DNA from: Siderastrea siderea
Lineage: Eukaryota; Cnidaria; Anthozoa; Scleractinia; Rhizangiidae
NCBI GenBank assembly: GCA_964030785.1
Contig: OZ034978.1
Span: 16,261,453 to 16,325,452, forward strand
Length of the DNA: 64,000 nucleotides
Reading direction: 5' to 3'
Numbering within the stretch: the stretch's first letter is position 1; every line of letters starts with the position of its first letter. Below the pieces are notes generated by a model, which was given only the letters and a program-made list of their open reading frames with translations, had not been told where the DNA came from and did no database searches. The translations under genes were made by a program, and so were the position numbers. Shown here piece after piece: positions 1 through 11,469 of this stretch.

Positions 1-1745
1 CGGGACGTAAAAAAATTAGGCATGAAGTTATCCGTTAAACTAGTGAAATAGCAAACAATAACGCTATCGAAAAAGCCTCAACTGCAAACATAATATTTTC
101 AATTGATATATATTTTCAAATCGCTCTACTTAATAAAATTTTGCAATCGAAAGATAAAATAAAAATACTAAATTCAAGTTAAAGCCAGAAGTTGGTCAGC
201 ATGTTTTGTCGCATAGTAACTAACAAAGGTGAACTGCTTTGAATGGCGGTATATGTTTTTCTGGAATACATTCTGGCTATAATCCAAAACATTAACATAC
301 ATTTTTGCAGAATACAATATTCGCGTGTGAAAACCAAAAAGCAATCGAAAATTCAAAAGCTTTGCCATATATAAATTAATCAAAACGTCGACTAGCAACA
401 AAACCCGAACTTCGTATCAAGAATCGGTTTTAAGACTTCCTATTCTCAATCGGTTACGTAAGTAATATAAATCATAATTTACTTGCCTCACAAAAACCGT
501 CTATAGTGAACACGTTTTCCGTAAACGTCTACTTAAAGGAAAAATAAAAAAAAATGCTTAACCATGATCTTTTACCTTACCTGTCATATTTTTATGTTCC
601 GTTATTTCCAAGTTAAATGTGAAACATTCTGGTCATTTCCAAATTTTGACATGTTTTGCCTTTGTGTGAAATGATTAATGTCTCAAAGTCCTTGCCAGAA
701 AATTTTCACCTGGCGAAGCTTTTGTTGACCGCGTCACAGGGTTAGCAAACAGTGATGGTTGTCAGCGGCCAGTAGATAATTAATAATGTCGTCAATGCGG
801 GGGAAACAAAATATAAGCTTAATAGTCTAAAATGCTATCTTATATGCCCACACCAGGTTGGCATATATAATACTTATCCATTTGGGCTAGAGCAACTGTG
901 TTGCCATAGCAATAATCGCACTATTATTTTATTGAAATTGTGAACTGGGTGTAAAATGAATTGAAAACGAGTTCGTTGAAATGTAAATGTTTTGCTTCAA
1001 AATGTTTGAAGCGGTCCGATGATAGCTTCAATTCTGTGGATTATTTTATTTGCATTTTTAATCCCAACGTATTTATTTCTAGGTATGTTTGACATTTTAT
1101 GCAGTTGCTAAGCAGATAGTCAAAAACAGCGCTTGGAATGACGTTATTAAACTACTGAAAACAAATATTTAGTCTGGGTTATCACAACCAGCAATCATTT
1201 TTGCCACTGTAATAACATAACAACTATAAACAAGGAATTTAGCTTTTGAACACGTTGTAGGCAAACAATTTTCTGTGATTTAAGACGCAAAACAATCATT
1301 TTGTGACACGTGTTATTGTTAGACTAAAATGAATCAATGCACGAGAGTTTACTATTCAATTAACAAGCTTGGAAGACTAAAGAGACCCTAACGGTTTACA
1401 GGGTTTCGCAAATCCTTTTGATTAACTTAAATTTTGGGTAGCTTTGTGTAAGGTATTAAGAAATAACCACTAAAAACGTACAGTTTGGACAATTCCAACA
1501 TTCGTTTTGTAAACAAAATAGATAGCGAAAGTGGTGACGGTGATAATTCATCGTAATTCGTATTCCATTTAAAGAAAGCAAAGTTGCTGAACGCTTGATG
1601 ACTAAGGGAATGCTATTCAAGATATTAACCCTATTTATTTAACGTGGGATTTTTGATGTTCTGAGACTGGGTCCTTAACTCCGAAAGTATTGAAGCTAGA
1701 TCACGATAACAAAACTTCGAGGTTACATGGTATGTCCAAAAATGT
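1..1745. other. Intergenic, no gene seen
   Basis: AT-rich sequence with only short ORFs in every frame and no recognisable protein motif. No long inverted or tandem repeat was seen here. Confidence 0.6.
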
Positions 1746-1747
1746 TT

Positions 1748-1993
1748 GAGGCAGTAGCCGAGTGGTTAGGGCGCCGGACTTGAAATCCGGGGGTCCAGGG
1801 CTCAAGTCTCGCTGTGACCGCTATCTGGAGTTGTTTCACGGCCGACCCAAGTTCAACTCCTCGACCACAGTAAATAGCCAACTGGTCTGCCCGTTGGGAT
1901 TTTTAACTTGTTATGATCAGTTTAAAATACTTGTTTCTAGCACCTTGCTTTAATCACTTGCGAAGGTAAATAAAGGACATTTATTTGTTTATT
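1748..1993 (+). mobile_element. tRNA-derived SINE
   Basis: The first ~75 bp resemble a tRNA-Ser: a box-A-like GTAGCCGAGTGG, an anticodon-arm segment GGACTTGAAATCC (anticodon TGA) and a box-B-like GGCTCAAGTCTC. The acceptor stem does not close and the long variable arm of a serine tRNA is missing. The head runs into an unrelated ~170-bp body and a T-rich tail (TTATTTGTTTATTTATTTAT, about 1979-2000). A tRNA-like head, unrelated body and simple tail define a SINE. A functional tRNA gene is unlikely. The 3' boundary with the adjoining LINE fragment is approximate. Confidence 0.7.
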
Positions 1994-2424
1994 TATTTAT
2001 TTTGAGGTCGAAATACAGTCTTAGATCCAACGGTGGCTTGCTGCTCCACCAATCTAGCGCCCGACTTCGAATGACACTAGGGGACAGATCTCTCACATCT
2101 GCTGCCCCTACCCTTTGGAACAAGCTTCCTGCACATTTACGGAACATGGACAATTTTATAAATTTTAAATCTAGCCTTAAAACTCATCTTTTTAGAATTG
2201 CTTTTTAGAATTGTCTTTAATGTAAAGTAGGATAAGATTTAGTAGTTTTTATCAAGATTAGATTATTGTTGATATTATTTTTATCTTTTCATTGTACTTT
2301 TTTATTGTAATTTTTATAACATAATTTGTATTTTTTACCGTTTTCGCTTTAATATCTCAGTTGTAAAGTGCATTTGATCATATTTATATGTTAATTTGCG
2401 CTATATAAGTTTTAAATATTATTA

Positions 2425-2462
<38 letters not shown>
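1994..2462 (+). mobile_element. LINE 3' end (CR1/L2-like), truncated
   Basis: A 68-codon open stretch (2002-2208) encodes the characteristic C-terminal tail of CR1/L2-type reverse-transcriptase polyproteins. Key residues are TLGDRS, then SAAPTLWNKLPAHLRN, then a FKSSLKTHLF-like ending. It is followed by a ~200-bp AT-rich 3' UTR that ends in an (ATT)n run near 2420-2460. A 3'-terminal microsatellite is typical of this LINE class. All upstream domains (endonuclease, RT core) are absent, so this is a 5'-truncated dead copy. The abutting SINE may share its tail or simply be a neighbouring insertion. Confidence 0.72.
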
Positions 2463-2463
<1 letters not shown>

Positions 2464-2554
2464 GGGCCGGGAAATTTCTATAAAGCAGGAGCCCATCATT
2501 TAAAAATAAAATAGTGACAAATAAACAGTAACAACAGAAAGTAATGTTAGACAA

Positions 2555-3110
2555 CTTTTATTTGAATGGTCACCGTATGGGATTTTATCCACGGGCTTAA
2601 ACGGTAGCAACCCCTTGAACAGCGTAATAAAGTGTATCTTAAGAAAGCACTGCTTAGAAGCGTTCATTTGAATGGTCACACTTAGCAAGAGTGCAACCGC
2701 AGATTCAAAAGTTAAAACCACCTCGTACATCATAATAAACAACATCACAGGAATATGCCGCTCAAAAGCTTTCTTTTGATCTAGTGACCGTGACAGTCTC
2801 ATAAGTGAGCACCACCCTTTACAGTGAAACAAACAACACCACAATGACATTCATTTGAATGGTCATACTGAGAAGGACTCTTTATTCAAAGCTTCAACAG
2901 TTAGACTGACGACCTTGCATAAATCACGATCTAACTCTTGGAATGAAAAACATTAAGACTAATAAACAACCCGATAATAAGCAAATGCACCACAGGAAAA
3001 TGCTGCTCAATAGCGTATATTTGAGTGGACTCACCCAGTAGGTTGTTATTCAAAGATTCAACAGTAAGACTGACGACTATATACGTATCAGGTTCTGTGA
3101 GTCACAGTAA
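2555..3110. repeat. Degenerate tandem repeat
   Basis: The motif ATTTGAATGGTCAC or close variants recurs near 2560, 2667, 2850 and 3020. A second motif, TTCAACAGT(T/A)AGACTGACGAC, occurs near 2895 and 3058. The spacing (about 107, 183 and 170 bp) suggests an old array of ~170-bp units with deletions. It sits between two LINE fragments and no coding function is seen. Confidence 0.55.
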
Positions 3111-3146
3111 GCCACAGTAGAACCACACAAGTTTCAAAGGCTGGCT

Positions 3147-3147
<1 letters not shown>

Positions 3148-3177
<30 letters not shown>

Positions 3178-3990
3178 CCATTTTATTTTGCCAAATTAAA
3201 TAGAAAAAATTACACTATAAACTAAATTAACTAAAATAGGCAAAAGAAAAACTACCCAGAACCGACATAAACTAAACGAGCTGAGTAGTTCCAAAACAAA
3301 TTAAATTGCTTTGACTAGGTTGTACATAAAAGAAGACAAAAGTGAAATAAGACAGGTAATAAGTAATTAAGTACAATGTTAAAAAAAAATTAAGTACAAT
3401 GTAACTAAGTATGTATAAATAGTAATTTAGATTAAAAAAAAGGAGAAAAAAAAAGAAAAGGGACATGGGAAAAAAAAGGAAAGGAAAGAAAGAAAGAAAA
3501 GAAAACAGTACCAGTTAATGTTTGAACCAAAATTTGTTTATATTAGTTTAATATGAGCGAAAAGAAAATTAAAATACTAAGCCAGCATTAACCATAATTA
3601 CTTAAATCATACTTATTCATAGTTTGCTTAAATGAATACAGAGATAGACTTTTTAATTCTTCATCCAAGTTATTCCAGATGGAAGGACCAGAAAAGTGTA
3701 AATTAAATTTGCCATAATTAGTTCTAACACGATTGATATAGTAGGTCGATTTTGATGCCAGCCTAGTATTATAATTGTGTTTAGATGATATACTTAAGAA
3801 GAAATTGTCGAAGGCTTTAGGTAGTAAGTTATGATGATACTGAAACAGGAAAAGGGCAGTATGAATACTAACCAGACCCATTAATTTAATTAGGCCTAAT
3901 TGTGAAAATAAAGGACTGGAATGTGCATCTCGTTTGGAAAATGTAATTATTCGTACTGCCTTTTTTTGCAAAATTACAATAGCTATCTGA
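3148..3990 (-). mobile_element. LINE 3' end (CR1/L2-like), truncated
   Basis: The minus-strand ORF at 3588-3971 (127 codons) matches the C-terminal part of a CR1/L2-type LINE reverse transcriptase: LQKKAVRIITFSK-like start, then HNYNTR, then RTNYGKF..FSGPSIWNNLDEELK. Downstream on the minus strand is an AT-rich 3' UTR that ends in a (TTG)n run (ACA/ACAACA on the plus strand, 3148-3180), the expected terminal microsatellite. The 5' part is missing; at 3985-4010 the sequence changes to CTGAGGGGCCGATTAC, a motif resembling the end of the repeat at 12.1-12.5 kb. Nonfunctional copy. Confidence 0.75.
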
Positions 3991-4245
3991 GGGGCCGATT
4001 ACATGGCAAACTAAGCCGGTTTTGAGGAACATACTAAAAACAAAAAGGTTAAATAAAACACCCGTAATTTGGGTGAGAGTTCAATGACACCTTTTTAAGC
4101 ACGCCAGGGATTGCCTTGGTGTCTCATGTACTCGTTAATCGACTCCTGCTGTGCACTTGGTATCCAGTGCCTCTTTGTATGAGACCTCTACTTACGTCAG
4201 GCCTATGGGTGTTTCATGCAACCGGAACCAGAAAGGTCAACAGAC

Positions 4246-4520
4246 AGTTCGAAATTTTCAAAGGATTTTGACAAAAAGGCGTATTTAAACGTTCTGGAAG
4301 TATTCATTATTTGTTTAGAATTGCCAAACGATTCAGTTACAAAACCAAAATACTTTTCTTAATCGCTTGTAAATTCCAAACAAATAGCAAATACTTCCAG
4401 AACGTTTGAATAAGCTTTTTTGTCAAAATCCTTTGAAAACTTCGAACTGCCGGGCAATTATAATTAGACTTGAAAAATCCGTGCCTGGCTGCCGGGCATC
4501 CAGACACTGTCAATTAAAAA
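4246..4520. repeat. Fold-back (inverted) repeat, family F
   Basis: Two arms of ~90-100 bp (about 4246-4338 and 4350-4452) are imperfect reverse complements. Both contain GGATTTTGACAAAAA, AACGTTCTGGAAGTATT and the matching inverse forms. A short flank (TCCGTGCCTGGCTGCCGGGCATCCAGACACTG) follows and recurs after the larger fold-back at 8708-9295, so both belong to one family. Likely a MITE-like element. No coding capacity. Confidence 0.65.
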
Positions 4521-5939
4521 GATAAGACCATGAATGTTTTGACATAAAACACATCGGGCATCTGAGAATGCGAGAGAAATTAATGTAGAAATGGAATAAG
4601 TTCTGCAAGCCTTATATCTTTACTCAGTTTTTTCCAAACCTTCGTTTTCTACATTGAAAATTATAGTTTCTGAAAATTATAGTCTATGTCATGATATCCT
4701 GCATTGGTGGTGGAACTTTTCATTTAAATATCAGCTTCCAAAAGAAGGAGTTTTTTTTTCTTTTTTTTACAGTGGAACACGGAGCAAGAAAAATTCAAAA
4801 AAAAAATGACACAAACAAACAACCATACTTGCAAACAACAACAACAAAGAGTAACGGAATACAATATTTTACTAACCAAGTTTCTGCGGAAGATAAGCAC
4901 GTGCGCGTAAAGTTCTGAAACAGCCTGGTGCCCCGTAACTCACAGCTAGCGATGCGCAGAGGAAGAGACCAATGACAAAGCTGTTCATTTTTCCTTTTTC
5001 AAATCCCTGATTTTATTATGAGGCCCTGTCTACACTAATGCGTTTTCGTTTCACCGAAAACGCATCAAAAGCTTCGCGTCCACACTATCGTTTTGGCAGC
5101 GTTTTCCTCGTCCACACTAAAACGCTCGAATACGCTGATACGAGCACAGGCGTCCCAAACTCACGATTCGAGAGATCGATCGAATAAATGATTTATGTAA
5201 GCGTATGAATGATTTATGTAAGCGTATGAGTGATTTATTTAAGCGTATCGAGTGGGACGTGACTACTTGAAGTGCGCGGTGTTGTGTTACAATTTAGGCC
5301 GTTGGAAATTTGAGCGCTCTATAAGACTTTGCATGGAGTTTAAAATAACGTGGAATAAAAGCGCTCGACGAAATAAAATTTTACCTTCTTTTCAATAAAA
5401 TAAAGAAAATGTACTCACCTTTCTTGATTTCTGATGTCCTTTTGGGCTATTTCATCGTTTTTGGGGGGTTTTGAGGTTTTTGTCGTAGCCTTCATTCATA
5501 AGACGAAGTCAAGGCTGGACAGAGCCATTTCGAACGAGCCGTGCCGCGAGGCCGTTTTCTCGCCAAAATTCGAATCCGCGGCTTGATTTTCCCTTCCGAC
5601 GTAAAGAAGGAAAGTTCATTTTTCTCCTCGTCCAGTCAGCTTGGATAAAACTTCATTCTTTCCGCTCCAATTCGAACGATTTATGCATCACTACTGGAGC
5701 TTTCAGCTTTCCTGAGCACCTTGTTCCCGTCTTTTCGACTACGGCACAGTTGGAAATCAAACTTTGCGACCGCTCTAGCGTGACACCTGCGACTGACCGG
5801 ACGGGTGCACAGTCAAAATTTCCCATTAAAAATCTTACTCTTTCCCGACGACCCCACGGGAGCATTTTGACGCCCCTTTGTAATGTAAGATCAATCGCGT
5901 GACAGATAAAGCGAAAACAAGAAAATCGAATTCAAAAAC

Positions 5940-6530
5940 CGTTTCTTTGCGCTCGGAAATTGTTTGTAATCTACTCTTCATGCAATGGATATGCAATATT
6001 TTCTGTTTAAATGGACATAAGTTGTCATTGTCATGCTTTGTCATGTTTTATTTGCTAAATGCGTCGGCCTGTTGTAATTATTGATGCTAGCACGCCGCAG
6101 TGGAAATCCCTGGCTCGTTGTCATTTTGTGCATTAACGTTAGAAATTGCTTTTTTATGCAGTTTTCACAGGGTTGTTTGAAAGCTGACGATTCTAAAGCC
6201 TCGTTGTTTGCGATTTATTATTATCTGAACGGCTTAGATCAATTAAAGGTGAGAAAAATCGTCTCGCGAACTCAGACAACTCATATCCGTTTCTTTGCGC
6301 CGTGTTTGTAATTACTCTGCGATGGATATACAGTATCTCACTTTATATCGACATTAATTGTCATCATTTGTCTTTTTTTCTATTTGGAAAATGCGTCGGT
6401 AGTTTTTCACAGGAACTTCCCGGAAATGGTTAATTGTTTTGGTATTTCGACTTGCCGTTTTACGATGGTATAAATCATAAATCTCTATTGTTATCAGAAC
6501 GGGTTACATCAATTAGAGGTGAGAAAAATT
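5940..6530 (+). repeat. Internal tandem duplication inside the 5.0-8.6 kb element
   Basis: Two diverged units of about 345 and 230 bp are in direct order. Each starts CCGTTTCTTTGCGC then TGTTTGTAAT(C)TACTC, contains AAATGCGTCGG and a TTTTCACAGG acceptor-like site, and ends CAATTA(A/G)AGGTGAGAAAAAT. The ends look like AG..GT splice borders, so this could be a duplicated exon plus intron flanks, but coding content was not established. Confidence 0.45.
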
Positions 6531-6613
6531 TAGGTCCAAACTAAAACTCTCGTGGCAATCAGAACACAAACTTCGGATCAGGGAAAATTTTGTCTTTAAT
6601 TTCTATTTAATGG

Positions 6614-7200
6614 TTGTCAGTGGTAGTCGAGAAATGTAAGGGTCAACACTACAATATAATGAGCGTTTTAACACCGGGTCAAGCACAGATTGTGAGTGTG
6701 GCTTCTAGAGGCCATAACTTACTAATTACTGGCCAGGCTGGAACTGGAAAGTCGACCGTGGTTGAAGAGATCATATCAAATCTTAATGCTGTTGGTTTGA
6801 AGGTGGCAGTGGTATGTTCAAGCGGAATTGCGTGTACTGTGTATGAACCTGGAAAAGCATCTACCATGCATTCCCACTACGGTCTTGGCGTAGCTGATCT
6901 GCCTTGGAAGCAGCTTGTCGAGAGGTCTACCAACAACAGTGTCGTCGTCAAACGAGTGTCAGAAAGCGATGTATTGATCTGGGACGAAGCCAGCATGTCC
7001 AGTCAACGGATGCTAGAAATTGTAAATGAAATTGTAAAATTGTATTCACCACCGTCTCAGCGAAAATGGGGACAAAACCAAGCCATTCGGCGGAAAACAA
7101 ATTATCTTGGTTGGGGAGTTTCTACAGCTTCGTCCCGTACCAGAAGCTATGTAGCAATCCATATCAGCTAATCTCTTCATCTTCGAAAGCATGACGCATA
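6614..7200 (+). pseudogene. PIF1-like helicase fragment (frameshifted), transposon cargo
   Basis: The plus-strand ORF resembles the N-terminal half of PIF1/RecD-type SF1B DNA helicases, which unwind DNA 5' to 3' using ATP. From residue ~19 it reads LTPGQAQIV (Q-motif-like) and then Walker A as GQAGTGKST (about residues 40-48). An IACTVYEPGKASTMHS segment (motif Ia region) follows, then Walker B/motif II as VLIWDEASM. Near 7070 the reading frame breaks: the next motif (GGKQIILVGEFLQLRPV, motif III) continues in a different frame and soon meets a TAG. Motifs IV-VI are absent. It lies centrally between the long inverted repeats, so it is best read as degraded cargo of that element and not a host PIF1 gene. 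Confidence 0.8.
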
Positions 7201-8707
7201 AAGGAATTACATGCCGAGCGCAAAGAAACGGTTTTTGAATTCGATTTTCTTGTTTTCGCTTTATCTGTCACGCGATTGATCTTACATTACAAAGGGGCGT
7301 CAAAATGCTCCCGTGGGGTCGTCGGGAAAGAGTAAGATTTTTAATGGGAAATTTTGACTGTGCACCCGTCCGGTCAGTCGCAGTTTGTCACGCTGGAGCG
7401 GTCGCAAAGTTTGATTTCCAACTGTGCCGTAGTCGAAAAGACGGGAACAAGGTGCTCAGGAAAGCTGAAAGCTCCAGTAGTGATGCATATATCGTTCGAA
7501 TTCGAGCGGAAAGGATGAAGTTTTATCCAAGCTGACTAGACGAGGAGAAAAATGAACTTTCCTTCTTTACGTCGGAAGGGAAAATCAAGCCGCGGATTCG
7601 AATTTTGGCGAGAAAACGGCCTCGCGGCACGGCTCGTTCGAAATGGCTCTGTCCAGCCTTGACTTCGTCTTATGAAGGCTACGACAAAAACCTCAAAACC
7701 CCCCAAAAACGATGAAATAGCCCAAAAGGACAACAGAAATCAAGAAAGGTGAGTACATTTTCTTTATTTTATTGAAAAGAAGGTAAAATTTTATTTCGTC
7801 GAGCGCTTTTATTCCACGTTATTTTAAACTCCATACAAAGTCTTATAGAGCGCTCAAATTTCCAACGGCCTAAATTGTAACACAACACCGCGCACTTCAA
7901 GTAGTCACGTCCCACTCGATACGCTTACATAAATCACTCATACGCTTACATAAATCATTCATACGCTTACATAAATCATTTATTCGATCGATTTCTCGAA
8001 TCGTGAGTTTGGGACGCCTGTGATACGAGATCACGCTTCGCTTTAATAGTCATCTGCGCATGCGCATGGAACAAACAGACGTGCTCTCGATGTTGGTGGC
8101 ATTTCCCGCCAGCCGTCATTTTCAAATCAAACCCTGAAGCAGTAGCCAGTTTACGCGAAATACAAGAGAAAAGCATGGTAAAATCGGAGGGAAAAATGTC
8201 TTTCATACGGTGTTACAGAATGATGCCAACGATATCTAGCGTTTGAAAGCACTTTATTTCTCAAAGAAGACGTTCTCCTTCTCTGGGTGATCAATAAAAG
8301 ATTAAATTGAGCGATGTTAAACTCTAGACAAGCGATTAAGCTGGAAAGCAAGGAAAGCACTACTTCGAGCATGTTGTCTGCCATGTTGGATCTCTCTCTT
8401 CCAAGGAAACTGGATCTCAGTTCACGTGATTGAACAAGCCTCCGTTTTCGCCGTCCACATTTAAAGCGATGCGTATTTGAAACGATGTGTTTTCAAATGC
8501 CTCCAATTTGGAGAGCGTTTTCAAATTTATGTGTTTTCGATGAAAACGAAAGCGTTTTCAGATCGTTTTAGTGTGGACGGAAGGCCAAAACGCATCGAAA
8601 TGTATACGTTTTCAAACGAAAACGCATTAGTGTGGACGGGGCCTCATAAATTATTTTGGCAAAAATCTGAAAGGAACACAAGCTAATTATGATGGTGAAA
8701 AGATTCT

Positions 8708-9295
8708 GAAATTTTCGAAAAATTTTGACGAAAAGGCTTATTCTAACGTTCTAAAGGCGTTCGATATTCGTTTAGAATTGCCAAACGATCCAGAAAAGTG
8801 TTTTGGTTTTGTAGTTGACGAGTTTTCCGAGCTAGTGCATACTAGAAAATCGCAATGTTTGCGACACTTGGACTGAATTATTTGTGGTTAGACCCCCAGT
8901 CAGAAACGTTTAGAATTTGGACGAGTTTTCAATCAAACGTGCTGGGAGTATTCGAAGTTTGTTTAGAACTACGAAACGATCCAGGACGTTTGAATGAAAA
9001 ATTCCCTCCAAATTCTGTGTGTTTCTGACTGGGGGTCTAGCCACAAAATTCAAAGTGTCGCATTAAACATTGCGTTTTTCTAGTATGAACAAGCTCGGAA
9101 AACTTGTCAACTACAAACCAAAAACTTTTCTGAATCACTTGGCAATTCTAAACAAATATCGAATGCTTTTAAAACGTTAGAATAAGCCTTTCCGCCGAAA
9201 TCCTTCGAAAATAAATGTCACACTGCAGGGTATTTAGTCTTGAAACATCCGTACCCAGCTGCCAGGTATCTAGACACTGCCTAAAAGAAAACTCC
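8708..9295. repeat. Fold-back repeat, family F, long copy
   Basis: Nearly all of 8708-9215 folds into a hairpin. Outer arms share AAAATTTTGACGAAAAGGCTTATTCTAACGTT and its inverse; inner arms share TTAGACCCCCAGTCAGAAAC and GTTTCTGACTGGGGGTCTA. The trailing flank (CCGTACCCAGCTGCCAGGTA..TAGACACTG) matches that after the 4246-4520 copy. It begins only ~60 bp outside the right tip of the helicase-bearing element. Confidence 0.7.
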
Positions 9296-10100
9296 TTCCA
9301 TGGTTATTGTGTTTTGGGGTTGTTTGATTCTTGTGAGTTGTCAATCGTTTAAAACTAGGAAGTTAAATTTTGCTTCTCAAAATTTTACGTTTACTTAGCC
9401 ATCAACCTCAGCTACACCTTTTTGTAACCTACATGTAAAATGTGCTCAATGATGAACTATTTACCAACATTCTGAGAGAGCCACACAGGGCTTCCTAAAA
9501 TGGTAGATTTAATTTGAAACAGCTTGATGACTAATAACGACTACTTCCTTTGATGGGTTTTGGCATAAATTGCCTCTTTTGACGTTTGACGTTTAGACCC
9601 ATTTTTTCGTTTCCCATCGCCAGACCGACGCAATTTTTTTTTTAAATTAAAAGACAAATTTTAATGCCTATCTGAATTCATTGCCTATTCCCTTTTCCCG
9701 TGTATTTCCAAATTTAATGTTAGCTTTGTACACATCTTAAAGTGAGTTTGACATTTTAATCAACCCTTATCACGACTTCTTGGAACAGATTTTACAGTGA
9801 TAGCAGCTCGTTACAAATTATGGCAGCCACGGGGAAGATATAATCGAGGTTCGCTTGAACCTATTTATTTATTAATTTGACATTAATTAATTGATTAATT
9901 AATGTTTCTTTCTTTGGCCTTATTATTATTATTATTGTTGTTAGTTTTAACTGACCGACCAACCCACATTTACGAGAGAGAGGGCGATGGAAAACGAAAC
10001 ATTTCATGGAGATGGCCTATTAGGCTTAAAGAGGAGAAGGAGAGGAGGGGTGTCTGTAAAATAAACGGAACTCCACCAGTTCAAGTATACCTGCTGGATA
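9296..10100. other. Intergenic, no gene seen
   Basis: AT-rich, with simple TTAATTAATT stretches near 9865-9900 and no convincing ORF. The plus-strand ORF at 9902-10117 opens with a low-complexity leucine run from a TTATTATTATT tract and is not considered a gene. Confidence 0.5.
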
Positions 10101-10189
10101 AATTTTGGACATGGTAGTTTTAATTACAAACCCAACCCATAGTTTAATACCTATGCTCTCTATTTTCTTGTCAGCCGTAATGCATCAGT

Positions 10190-10585
10190 CAATTCCAGCG
10201 GTGCCCATCCCCCCCCCCCCCCATGGGCATTAGTCGGGCATTTGCTCTCGTTTCAATCCCGGGGGTGGAGCATTTGAAATCTTATCACTGCCCGGGGGCG
10301 GGCATTTGCCTACCTCCGGAACGAACCTGGGGCATTTGACATCCTTGTCAGGTTTTGGTCTTGCATGTAATATATGGATTTTAAACCTATCCAAGATGAT
10401 CACTTTCGGAAAAATCTTTTACGATTTTGGCCGTTTGTTAAATACGGATCATGCGTTTTCAGTTCTTCGATCACTTATTGTATTTAAACTTTTCTTAGCT
10501 CATTTTAAATATAAACACATAAATTGTGCACGTCAAAATCAAATAAATGAATGAATAATTGAGCCAAATAGTAAACCAAAAGGAA
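10190..10585. repeat. Insertion with GGGCATTTG repeats inside the left arm
   Basis: Present only in the left arm of the inverted duplication, between blocks that are contiguous in the right arm. It begins with a C14 run and contains repeats of GGGCATTTG/GGAGCATTTG with CCCGGGGG cores (10225-10340), followed by AT-rich sequence ending in AAATAAATGAATGAATAA. It behaves as an inserted repeat element; class unknown. Confidence 0.5.
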
Positions 10586-11469
10586 CTGTCATGTATACAA
10601 TTTGGCAGTTAGTGGCCAAGGTTTAATAGGTTGCAAGCTTGTACCACTGCCGCAAGCTAATGGGAAACAAATTACAACACTGAACCAATTACAACATACC
10701 ATTGTTAACCAAACCCACAAAATTAACTTAACAATGCGATGAGTTGAATTAGACATGTTTGTTGACGTGACCATGCACTCTTTCATTTCTCGGTAGATTT
10801 TTTAAAAAGGCAGTGAAGCAAAACTGTTTTGTTTGACTCAGGATATGCTGAAATCATGTGCATGTTGTTAGGCAAAAATAATCAGAGTGGTTTTAGAAGT
10901 TATATTATTTGGCACCATAAGACACGAATTAATTCCACTGTTTTCAAAGGCTTACCTTTTGACACAGGGTTTTGTAAAATCACTCTAACAAAGCGATTAC
11001 AAGAGCTGTTACGATTATAGCGCGAAACTTTAGTCTATGTGAATGTTGCTTCTTCTACAAAAAAGTCCTCGAAAACAACGTGAGCCGGCCGTAGTCAAGC
11101 GTCCAATTATTTCAGTTGTTAGTATATGACAGATACAGTTAATGTACCACAATTGTTTGCTTTTAGATTTGCATATTTGTCAGTGTCAACCTAAGCTATT
11201 GCTCCATATAATTTACAATGATCATTAAAGACTGAAAGAAATTTAAATTTATGTCGTTTAAGGCTGCATGAGTTACTGAAGCGCCAACTTTCGAGCGCTT
11301 TTTACCAAAATGAATTTGGCAATGGTTGTTTCATAAAATCTTCACCTTGTTGACTCTAAGGAACCCGAGGAACTGTCAATCGTTCTTTACTTTTGGCGGG
11401 AATTGTCTTGGCTTATTTCATTTTACTTTTAAACACACGATTGCACCAACGGTCTAACTTTGAACGATT

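Larger units (their letters stand above)
5019..8647. mobile_element. DNA transposon with ~1-kb terminal inverted repeats
   Basis: The tips match inversely: ATGAGGCCC(T/C)GTC(T/C)ACACTAATG at 5019 and its complement ending at 8647. The arms run inward to 5956 and from 7214. They share subterminal CGTTTTCG/GTCCACACTA repeats and three 21-bp tandem units (AATGATTTATGTAAGCGTATG type) at about 5186-5250 and 7917-7982. They also share a longer open stretch (5653-5865 minus, 7305-7535 plus) that reads identically for its first 26 codons. The right arm holds ~400 bp (about 8030-8450) missing from the left. The interior carries a broken PIF1-like helicase and no transposase was recognised. A target-site duplication could not be fixed. 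Superfamily not assigned; the element is probably immobile. Confidence 0.75.

Noticed and set aside
1748..1825. Functional tRNA-Ser(TGA) gene
   Set aside because: Acceptor stem does not pair, the variable arm is missing and the sequence runs into a SINE body and T-rich tail.
5653..7535. Conserved MLPWGRRERVRF.. ORFs as a transposase
   Set aside because: The two copies are the inverted-repeat arms read outward; they diverge by frameshift after ~26 codons and contain no catalytic motif.
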